Positions 1 through 10,137 of a stretch of 64,000 nucleotides of DNA are shown piece by piece. The DNA is from Terfezia claveryi. Its lineage: Eukaryota; Ascomycota; Pezizomycetes; Pezizales; Pezizaceae. Made by a program: the position numbers and the translations under genes. The notes under the pieces were generated by a model. It was not told where the DNA came from. It did not search any database and saw only the letters and a list, made by a program, of their open reading frames with translations. Position 1 is the first letter of the stretch. Every line of letters starts with the position of its first letter. The stretch lies in contig WHUX01000205.1 in NCBI GenBank assembly GCA_015179025.1, positions 1 to 64,000 on the forward strand, written 5' to 3'.

Positions 1-767
1 ACTTTGGAGCATTGTTGTTGCCTGTATACCGTTTAGTCATATTAGGGGCTGCTGCCATAGAGGCTGTTTTGACATGAATATAGGTACCAGGAAATGGCCT
101 TCTAGTCGTCATAGGCTCTCCTGCTGGATACCCGGCCTATAACAGGCGTTGAGGGGGTGGGGGTGGCTCTTCGGGGAGGTCATATTGGAAAGGGGAATAT
201 TGAGTCTTCGGTTGACCTTGGTGGGATATGAGCATAACCATGTTGTAGAGCGTACTCTTTTCCATGGCTATGCATTTAGCCGGAATCACTATGCTCATGA
301 TATATCACGAGTGTGGCTGGAAACGCTGTTGCAAGGGGGTTTGCAGGGATGTGCACTAGACGGTGGCTGCTCACTAGTAGGCTTGCAAGGGTACATACGT
401 ATCATACCTGTGCAAGCTGAAGACAAAAACAAATACAAGGAGACTTTTATTCAGTTTATGCTATGCGTTTCGGTATCAATAAATCCCCACGGTACTTCTA
501 GGTAGCTAGGGCCCATCTTATGAGTTTCTTTTGTATACGCCTATATCAGATACAAGCGATGTTGGCGCTGTTTAGCAGTCGTTATGTAAGTATTCGGAGT
601 CATACTTGTATAGATTTTAGTCAGGCCAAGCCTTGACTACCCAATTAGGAAATGTGAATACAAAGTCACGGGAACTGGTTACACAACGTGGTAGTTTCAA
701 CGCGTCACTTCCTGGATGTCGGAGGATACCCACACACAACATTGAATAAAGTACTACACATTCAACG
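1..767. other. Left-edge intergenic region
   Basis: I see no recognisable gene here. A 118-codon open frame on the + strand at 149-505 has no family signature and no splice partners, and I treat it as chance. The last bases before 768 probably form the promoter and 5' UTR of the next gene. No TATA-like box was clear to me. Confidence 0.4.
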
Positions 768-1897
768 ATGTCAGAAACACCCAAGCCAGCGAGCATCACC
801 CCAACCGCTTTCCTCGAAACATTGTCACGATATGATGCTTTCACATCCTCGCCATCGCAAGTCAAAAGGCAGGCTACAGAGCCTAGGGCTGCTTCAGGAT
901 CTGCTGACCAGCTGGCATTGGACAGCTTGAAGGATCTCGATACCTGGCGTATCTCACTCCCGGATATTATCGCTGCTAGGCGTAAGGAGGGGAGGGCCCA
1001 CCTCACCCACAATGAACTTGTGAATCTTATGAAGTGTAAGCTGTATGTATGTATGGAGATATGAGTGTACTCAGAAATTGGCTAATCTTCTAGTAAAGGA
1101 AGCGTGGAAAATTCCGTCCTCAGCTTCTCCCGCAAGTCACCTCGAACGATCCTTCTACTGTGGAGAGGATTACTGCAGAAGCCTTTGACTATAATAATGA
1201 TTTGGGTTGGAGCGAAAAGCCAGACTTAGAGAAAGTTGAATTGGCACTAGGGCACCTCAGCAAAAATCTGAAAGGTGTTGGTCCAGCTACAGCCAGCTAT
1301 CTCCTGGCTGCTCAGATGCCTCACTGGATTCCGGCCTTCTCAGATGAGGGTTTCCGGTGGGCTCTCTTTGATAAACAAATCCCTGGGGTCATTGAAGGGA
1401 CTGCGCCATCTACAGGCGGATGGCAAAGACCGATCAAATATTCACTTAAGGAGTATATGGTATATGTGAAGGAGGTTTGGGATATCAGTGACCGGTTAAT
1501 TGCGGATTATAACCATGGTAACAAGCGAGAAGTATTTGGTGCGGGTAGAGTTGAGATGGCAGGATGGGTTTTCGGAAAGGAAGCAGCGGGATGGGTGCCG
1601 CAGAAGCCAGAGCGAGTTGGCGCCCAAGGGTCGAGATTAGCGGGAACTAAACACGACAAGCCAGAGGAGGCGTTGCATGGAAAGCGCAAGCAGCACAGCC
1701 ATCTGGAAAAGAAAGAAGTAGATCGTCATAGTCCTGAGGCCGATCAAGAAGAATGCAAGCCAAGGAAGTCAAAGAAAAAAGACATCGGGGACTCCATCTC
1801 CAAGCGGAAGGCGAAGGGAAAGGTAGCCTCTGACGACCGAGGAAGCGATGTAGCCATGTTACGGCGATCGTCCCGCAATCGCAAGCCTGCGCACTAA
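768..1897 (+). CDS. Conserved fungal protein with HhH-like segment and basic tail
   Basis: Best model: exon 768-1033 and exon 1099-1897 (354 aa), with a 65-nt intron opening GTGTAAG and closing AAAG. The downstream frame then reads KRGKFRPQLLPQV, followed by LKGVGPATASYLLAA around residue 125. That second stretch resembles the helix-hairpin-helix loop of HhH-GPD DNA glycosylases. I recall a widespread, uncharacterised ascomycete family with this layout (ELVxLMxWK, then RGKFRP). No catalytic Lys/Asp set could be assigned, so I do not call it a glycosylase. The last 100 or so residues are rich in Lys/Arg/Glu and resemble a nuclear tail. Oddity: the intron site is imperfect. The strong donor GTAAGC at 1036 has no in-frame AG partner, so the junction, and even the gene's integrity, is uncertain. 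Confidence 0.6.
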
Positions 1898-2925
1898 ACT
1901 TTCTTATAGACCTTGACTTGTTCTCTGTGCAAAGTTTGGTTCATGTGCAACAGGATGTGATGATACCTTTTTGGGAATTATTGAGAACTATTTGTGCTCT
2001 ACCAAGGTCTTGAGAAACCGCCTAGTGAGAACATTGGTATAGTTTACATTTTGGACCATATATATTTTCGTGACACATAACGTTGGATCGTGGCCCCAGA
2101 AACTTGCTGGAGCTGTCAAAAGTCCATAGGATTGTACTTCACACGATACTTAACGTAGTGCAGTATCACTCCATACAAATTCTGCTAAAGGTCTTCTCAT
2201 ATTAAAGCCCAGTTGTGTCTGGTTGGCACGACCTCCTGTGCCCAGTTGATTCGGGTTCATCTTCGGCTTTGCTTTGGTGGTGGTCGTACACTCAGCTAAG
2301 TTTATTGTAGTAAAGAGCTTGGTTGGTGCCACTGATGCGAAGGCGCGAACCGAATGACGAAGGTTTTTATCCGCACAGTCCTGATTGATGCAGGAGACAT
2401 CCTTTATTTGAAATTGATCAGACTTTAACGCCAAGAAGGAGATTGAATTACCGTGTTAATCCGAAATCAGTTCTTATTTCGTATGTGGGCAGGTGTCTGC
2501 ATACGCCGTGTCTTGCAATAGCCAGCACAATGTCAGAAGAATGAATACAGTGATGAGGTAGTAACATTACAATGGCTAGAGGACCATATTTAGCTATAGA
2601 GGGTTCTTTTTATATAGATATTATGCCTCCGAGTTTAATGGTGTTGGATATCTTTTCAGAACAATATACATCCTCTGTCTTGCGATCTTCTAGGGAACAT
2701 AACATGGTCTCTGCTTTCATTCCAGAATAGTATACAAGCAATACTACCATAAATGCTGTCTTAAAAGTTAAGGTACGTGAAGGAGAGATGGACTTACATT
2801 CCGAGGTTTGGTAAGGTACTTGCAATGTAGGAGAGCGGCGTGTACTCATGACTCGAATTGGATCTATACAAAGAAAAAAACTATGATCTGCAAGGAACTT
2901 CCATTATTAACAATCACGGATTGGA
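1898..2925. other. Intergenic region, no gene seen
   Basis: AT-rich sequence follows the stop codon of the upstream gene. Short open frames on the minus strand (2150-2434, 2610-2849) show no family resemblance and no plausible splice partners. The first 150 bases probably hold the 3' UTR of the preceding gene. Confidence 0.4.
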
Positions 2926-3111
2926 TTGAAGGTGGACTTGATTGCAATCTTAACTGGCAAGGTAAAACAGGAAGTGGGGCAGATTGATTTTTCTTTGCAA
3001 AGCAATGTTGTAGATCCTGATCTTTCTGATACTGAAGAGTCTTCAGATATCTGTAGTGAGTATGTGCTCAATTCAGAACTGACATCTGAGTTTATTGATA
3101 CTACCTGCTAG
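2926..3111 (+). pseudogene. Possible transposase C-terminal relic
   Basis: This open stretch of about 60 codons ends in acidic and serine-rich sequence (DPDLSDTEESSDICSEY). Acidic tails of this kind are common at the C-termini of fungal DDE transposases. It stops 10 bases before a long inverted repeat beginning at 3122, which is where the end of an element would be expected. There is no recognisable catalytic domain, so the assignment rests on position and composition only. Confidence 0.25.
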
Positions 3112-3121
3112 TCCTAAGATT

Positions 3122-3254
3122 CATCCACTGGCGAACAACGATCCTTGTCAGTTTAACTGTGAGCGTGTTACCATCCACCTATTTTATCACCTTTACTGCA
3201 TAAGCTCGACCTTTGTCTTTAAACTGGACAAGGATCGTTATTCACCAGTGGATG
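3122..3254. repeat. Foldback repeat / MITE-like palindrome
   Basis: The left arm 3122-3155 (starting CATCCACTGGCGAACAACGA) is repeated as its reverse complement at 3220-3254, with only about two mismatches and one single-base gap. A 64-base loop separates the arms. The 133-base unit could fold into one hairpin. It may be a MITE or the abutting ends of two elements. Confidence 0.7.
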
Positions 3255-3290
3255 CGGTAGGTAACTCAAAATTAGTCTGAACCCCAAATA

Positions 3291-3437
3291 GTTTGCCTCT
3301 AATATCCGTACATGCATATACATTAAACCTATTTAGGGTAGTTTGCCTCTAATATCCGTACATGCATATACATTAAACCTATTTAGGGTAGTTTGCCTCT
3401 AATATCCGTACATGCATATACATTAAACCTATTTAGG
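3291..3437. repeat. 50-bp tandem repeat, three copies
   Basis: Three head-to-tail copies start at 3291, 3341 and 3391. Each begins GTTTGCCTCTAATATCCGTA and ends CATTAAACCTATTTAGG. The copies are essentially identical, which points to recent amplification or concerted evolution. The unit contains the palindrome ATGCAT. No coding sense is apparent. Confidence 0.92.
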
Positions 3438-3538
3438 GGGGTTTATGATTTCGAATTACCACGACCGTCAACGGGCACTTGTCATGACAGGGGCAGCTAG
3501 ATACTTCGACTGAGCTAGTTTGAAAAAGACATTGACTA

Positions 3539-3640
3539 CAGTCTAACCTTGCTATACCGGACTAAAATACCCTTGAGCCCCGCCACCAAAATACGTTACT
3601 TTTTCACCTATATCACCCTTGCTATAACAGATTACCGGAC
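3539..3640. repeat. Pogo-like transposon terminus
   Basis: CAGTCTAACCTTGCTATACC at 3539-3558 continues GGAC to 3562, and a degenerate second copy (CCTTGCTATAACAG, then ATTACCGGAC) lies at 3616-3640. CAGT...ACC..GCTATA.CGGAC resembles the ends of pogo/Fot1-type Tc1-mariner elements (family knowledge). The decayed transposase reading frame on the minus strand ends about 110 bases inside (at 3753), as expected for the 3' end of such an element. Confidence 0.5.
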
Positions 3641-3752
3641 CGTACAGCAGAATACAGAGAAGTTACTACCATCTACATATACTATAACGAATCGTTAAGT
3701 AGATACATGCGAAAAAAAACCCGCCCTGGCTTTCCTCCTCTCCAAACAACAA

Positions 3753-4110
3753 TTACGAGCTGGAATCTGATTGCAGTTGGTAACGTTTGAGAGAAAGTGA
3801 AGGCTGGAAACTATCTTCAAATGTATTGCGCATGGTAGTAGGATGCTGAAGGGATGACACCGGTAGTGCTTCAAAGTATTTGGTCAAGGTCGTCAGTGCA
3901 TAAAGAGCCTCAGGAGTAGTCGGAGGAGGCGAAGGATCAAGTATAGGTATGCCTGGCAATAAAACTTCATTGATATCTCTTCTGTCCATCTCCTCGAGTC
4001 TTTTTGCATCTCAGTCAGTGCATGTCGGTCCTTTACATTACAGAGCCATCGATTTGACATTTCAAATTGCAAATAATGCTCAGAATGAGATGGCAAATCT
4101 TCAAGCTTAG
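3753..4110 (-). pseudogene. Decayed pogo-like transposase fragment
   Basis: Read on the minus strand, two overlapping frames give NRWLCNVKDRHALTEMQK, like the end of the CENP-B/Tc5 DNA-binding domain (W..xFKxRH). After a frame change comes PPTTPEALYALTTLTKYFEA, like the acidic C-terminal tail of fungal pogo-type transposases. The whole DDE catalytic core expected between them is missing, and one frameshift separates the parts. I infer an internally deleted, non-functional derivative whose terminal repeat lies at 3539. Confidence 0.45.
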
Positions 4111-4180
4111 TGAGTGTCTCAGTTGTTGCACGTAAGGCGAAATCATTGCTCTAGAACCGGGTATTGAGATGTTCGTTCCA

Positions 4181-4198
4181 AACCTTGCTATACCGGAC
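4181..4198. repeat. Second copy of pogo-like terminal motif
   Basis: The 18-base string AACCTTGCTATACCGGAC is identical to 3545-3562 and in the same orientation, 636 bases away. Terminal inverted repeats of one element would face each other, so this copy should belong to a second, truncated element. Confidence 0.6.
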
Positions 4199-5183
4199 GA
4201 TCAAAATCTGGCCTTCTCTGTCCAGGTTCCTGTATGAAATAATACAAGGGTACGTGGCACAAGACAAAAATTACTAAAGAAGTAAAATCTTTCAACTTCC
4301 GTGTGTTTGAACATTAAGCTCAAGATTCATCAGCCAAAATGTTGCGTGCAGGTAGACAAAAGCGTCGAGCTTTCACCATATCACAGAAGCACCTGATCTG
4401 TTAAAAGTGACAAGTTCCCAAGCATGCGAAGGAGAAATTGAGTGAATTTGGAAAACATTTCTTAGACTCCGAGGTATGAAGAATGATAGATCTATGTTGG
4501 TAAAGATACTAATATAAAGCAGGGTCGAGCTGTAGCAATATCAACGTTGTCAGACATCTAATGTGATAGTAAGAAATGGCTTGAAGTTGATCTTACAGCA
4601 GGTGATTGATTCAAGGCTGTTGCAGACTGACCTTCAAAAAGATGGACTGCACTGCTCAGCGGGAAATCTCATATACCTTGTTGTTTCTCCCCAATGCTGA
4701 GTTGATTTTGAGATGTACAAGATTCATCATAATCACATAGGTCTTACTATATTCATAGAGATATCTATAGCATAACCCCACTTGTGCACCCGCCAACGCA
4801 ATTTATCGAATCTGTTTGGGTACAGTATTCGTGTACAGGAATGGGTAGTCACGGGATATCCCAGCCTCTGTACGTCACTATCACAAAGGGGGTTTCACGA
4901 GAAATCCACAGTGGAACCTAGAGCAGTCTATTCTAACCATTATGGCCTTTGCAATAGCAATGTCCAGCATCCTTGTAGGTCCTAGCTCTGCTCTTCTTTG
5001 AAGTTCGCCATGCGATATTCATCCTTTACTCCGGGTTCCCCGGCCCCATCGTCTATAACATTCTACCGCTTGAGATTCGGCATATATATCAGGTCTTCCT
5101 CGCCCTGATGCACATCATCAGCTTCCAGACAGTTCATCACAATTGTCTTCTGATGTATCGACTTTATACGGATTAGAATCAAC
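4199..5183. other. Intergenic region upstream of xylanase relic
   Basis: I found no gene. The 3' part should be the former promoter of the GH10 relic. ATATATCAGG about 100 bases before its ATG (near 5083) could be a TATA-type element. Confidence 0.35.
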
Positions 5184-6503
<1,320 letters not shown>

Positions 6504-7264
6504 GATTAAGTTCTAGCTTCAGGGGTAAGATAGATGTTTGGTGGATAAGGGCGGTATTGCCAGGACGTATAGAGACTAGTAGGAGTTTTGTATTTGTCAA
6601 GCATGAAAATGTTGTTTTGAGCCGAGATTGGATATCGGCTCGCATGGTTTGTCCGAGTTTATTTGGATGGAATATGTAGTGTACATGATCGGGAGGATGA
6701 AGAACTTGTCCACACTCCAAAAGCTGAACAATATTTTCATGCCTCGCCTTACTGGGCACAACAATTGCACGTATTTCCTTTGTTCTTTGGTTTCTTTTTG
6801 TAGATTATTTTACTTTTTCCTTTTTTTTGCCTTCTCAAAAATACAGTTATACGGCTGCCTACATATGGTGATATGGTATGACAATTCTTCAAGGAAGTGA
6901 AGGTGGGGACAATAAATATTGCCGACCTCAGACGAGGTTCACCTTAGGTTGCTGCCGATGGCCGATGAGCTCCACCTATGTACCCTTGAAGTTGCAGCGT
7001 CGGAATAACCTAGGCAGAGACATGCCGGTAAAGCAGATCGATAAGGCTGCATAAGCGGGCTACGTGGTTTGTTTATCGAACCTACTCCGTGGTTTTAATC
7101 AGACAACTTACGGTACGATATCCGGAATCTCGATATATTTCGCTCGTCCTTCCGTTTCATTCTCTCTCTCTGCCGAAAAGAACTTCGTGATATAGCATAA
7201 ACCCTTACCTCCGTCGGCGTAGCAATATATACTGCTGTACGAGGACTTTTAATCCGACGCGAAC
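6504..7264. other. Intergenic region between xylanase relic and Mpv17 gene
   Basis: No gene was seen. The last 150 bases before 7265 carry pyrimidine-rich tracts (CTCTCTCTCT near 7162) and TATATACTGC near 7227, which fit a promoter and 5' UTR for the Mpv17-like gene. Confidence 0.35.
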
Positions 7265-7950
7265 ATGCCTTCCGCAGTAGTCATCTCCACAATCCAAGGA
7301 ACCATCCTCTCTATATTCTCAAACATCCTCGCGCAATGTATCAAAGCATACCGTTCCGAGGTACAACCGTCCCCCTCCCCTCCCCCCCTCCGCCCCCCGC
7401 CCCTTTTTCTTCCGCTTACCCTTCCCAAAAGGGGACACTAAACTGACTTTTCCCGGACCAACCTTAGACCCCCCTAACCCTCAATCCTACCCGGACTCTA
7501 ATCTTCGCTCTCTACTCCATCCTCTCCACCCCTCCAAACTACTTTTGGCAAGAGCTTCTTGAATCCTGGTTCCCTTCCTACACGACCGCACTTTCACCCC
7601 CCACATCCAAATCCGAAAAGTCAATACAACAATCCCTCTCCACCAGCAACACCATCAAGAAATTTCTCACGGACCAAGCCATCTCCGCCCCACTTAACAC
7701 CCTGGCCTTTCTCGCCTTTATGAAAGGCTCTGCCCTCGCCTCCAGATTGAGGTCCGGATCCCGCACCAGCATGTCAGAACTACTATGGGAAGTGGTCTGT
7801 GAATTCCCCGCACTTCATATTGCCAGTTTGAAGTTGTGGCCGGCGGTGGGGCTGTTGAGTTTTACGTTGATCCCGGTGGAGAGAAGGGTTATTTTTGGGA
7901 GTTTTGTGGCATTGGGGTGGAATATCTATTTGGGTTTGGCGATGAGTTAG
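7265..7950 (+). CDS. Mpv17/PMP22 family membrane protein
   Basis: Exons 7265-7360 and 7468-7950 encode 192 aa, a normal length for this family; the intron is 107 nt with an unusually C-rich 5' half. The second exon carries family landmarks: PPNYFWQELLESWFP, then NTIKKFLTDQ. The C-terminus shows the signature WPAVGLLSFTLIPVERRVIF followed by W-N-x-Y-L. Mpv17/PMP22/Sym1 proteins are four-helix inner-membrane proteins of mitochondria or peroxisomes, proposed to form channels (family knowledge). This one has the divergent N-terminus common in filamentous fungi (MPSAVVISTIQGTILSIFSN). No targeting peptide is obvious, so I cannot tell the organelle. Confidence 0.85.
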
Positions 7951-8171
7951 AGCTTGGTGGATACCTGCGGAGAAAAGATGAAGAGAAGGGTGGTGGTAAT
8001 CTTATGGGATGATAGCAGAGCAAAAGTTCCAGAGGATAGCGGATCATATATTACTATATTTGAACGTCTTTCCCCAGGGATTAATGCCAGGAGCCCATTA
8101 ACACACACGGTATGTGTTAATAATGGTTCACTGGCATGAGTTTGTTACAATGAGATTAACGAAATATAATA

Positions 8172-9463
8172 GGGGTATTCAATCTTAGGTTGTACGGCCG
8201 TAATTTTGGGTTTATACGGGTCCCGAAATACGCCGTATAAATTTGTGAAAACGTATAAAGTGCCGATCTCCATAGAACCATTTATACGCCGAAAGGCCTA
8301 CTATAAATGCCTTTATACGCCGTACATCCCTATAAATTAGGAGGGGCTAATACGTTCGTATATCTAGAGCGCTTATCAGGACGCTAGAAAATGGAGGTTT
8401 GGGCTAATCACTTAGGGTTAGCTTGGTTGGTTAGCTCAGTTGATAAATTTTAGGGGCTCATCATGTGAGAAGCTCTGAGTCAGCTGAGCCGCTGCGAGGG
8501 CTAAGTATCGCATACCAAGACCCCTGCCAAGGGGTTAATACGAACACAGTGAGTGCACCGACTTTGTGTTGAGATGGAAGAGGGTGTGCAACTACCTTGG
8601 CTGGCCATAGTTGAAAGGGGGGGGGACTGGCGTTCAAGAGTAAATGTTTAAGGTGAAATACAGTTCTATCCATAACCACTCAGGTCGTATTAGAGAGTTC
8701 ATCCACAGCAATGTCAGAAAGTATCCGACATGATTGTCACGAGCCGCTAGTCCGGCCTATGAGTGTTCCTGGGAAGAAAAGACACGGAAAATGCTTGTGA
8801 CTGAACGAACCTGCTGAATTTATGGCAATTAATGCTCAAGGTCTGGAATCTCCAAAAAATATTACAGAATATTCTGGACGAAACCAATAGACTGAACCCG
8901 AACCTGGAGACTTAGCTACGGGTTTTTGTGAGGTGTTTTTGGGAAGAAAAATACGCTTATGAAAATCCACTGGCAACTTATGCTCTAGGTCTGGAAGCCA
9001 CGGAAAGTATTATGGAATATTCTGGACGAAACCCTGGACACTTTCTCTACATGGCACTCAAAATTGGATTTCAACATGTTAAATTGAAAGCTATCAAATT
9101 CCTCATAAATCCACCAAAAACAAAAGAAACCAGGAGGAGTTAACAGGTGATGAAAGAAAACAGGATCTCGAGCGTCATTCCCAAAATAACCTCAGCGCGC
9201 AACTAGGCCTATTTAGAAATTGTACTAGCCCCGTGTAGAAAAACCACTAGGTCCATTTAGAGCAAGCTCCAGAATTTTACCCGACTCTGGCACGCTAAAA
9301 CCGTACAAACCATTTTTTCTAGAGTGGAGATTACGGTGCCTTATACGCCCCACTTATACGAAAACCTCAGGGGGGTTGTCAGACTTCAGCGCGTATAAGT
9401 GCCTTTGTACGAAAACAAAAATTACGTCGGAAAAAAGGCGTACAACCTAAGATTGAATACCCC
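8172..9463. mobile_element. 1.29-kb non-autonomous TIR element
   Basis: A perfect 24-bp inverted repeat bounds the element: GGGGTATTCAATCTTAGGTT... at 8172-8195 and its exact reverse complement at 9440-9463. TA dinucleotides flank both ends (8170-8171 and 9464-9465), as expected for a TA target duplication of Tc1-mariner-like insertions. Both subterminal 150-base zones are crowded with TTATACG/CGTATAA-type motifs, likely transposase-binding or hairpin-forming repeats. No transposase frame exists inside. The interior holds a diverged direct duplication (about 8768-8885 and 8936-9033, sharing GGGAAGAAAA and ATATTCTGGACGAAACC). It most likely depends on a transposase encoded elsewhere. Confidence 0.85.
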
Positions 9464-9692
9464 TAATATCTGCATTTTCAGAAATAAGTGCTGTCACTCT
9501 GGTCATATGAAAACGGTCGTGCCTATCTACTCTGGCCTACCTGACAAGCCCATTCCTGTAATTGAAAATCCAGATCCCAAGAGAGTGTAGCGGAAAATTC
9601 CGAGCCAAGCCAAACTGAAAATCGATATAGAAACCATACCCAACTCATTTTAACCAGACTACCAATCCGCTTAACTTTTGCACAACTGCCTC
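9464..9692. other. 3' flank of VWA gene
   Basis: A short intergenic stretch, probably 3' UTR of the minus-strand gene that follows. I see no feature here. Confidence 0.3.
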
Positions 9693-10087
9693 TTAAACAA
9701 CCCCCAGAATTTCCTTCGCCTTTGCCAATGCACTGTCAATATTCCCACCCGCATTAGCAGCTAACCAGTCATTGCCCTTATCAAAGACAAGCTCCCAAGT
9801 ATCCCTTTCACCAGCCAACCTATGCTGGAGCCATACCAACACCAAACACGTAGCAAAGACCTTTTCCTTCAGCTGCTTATCGATATTGTCTGGAAGCTTC
9901 GCTGCATTTTCCTTCAGATTTGCAATATTCAGCTGACCAGATTCAACCTTCTTGGCTTTTGACCAGAGATTGATAAGAAGGTCACTCGTGATATCCCAAA
10001 AGCCCTCAAAGTCCTGAAGATCGATGATTCTTCCTGCGGCATCAGCGTCTGATGTAGGGGAAGGTAGGTCCTGTTCCTGTTGCTGCT

Positions 10088-10137
<50 letters not shown>

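Noticed and set aside
149..505. 118-codon plus-strand frame at the left edge
   Set aside because: No domain or splice partner; Gly/Leu-rich random-looking translation.
2150..2434. 94-codon minus-strand frame
   Set aside because: No recognisable motif and no neighbouring exon.
8420..8560. Possible tRNA gene
   Set aside because: Only an A-box-like string is present; I could not pair an acceptor stem, anticodon arm or T arm.
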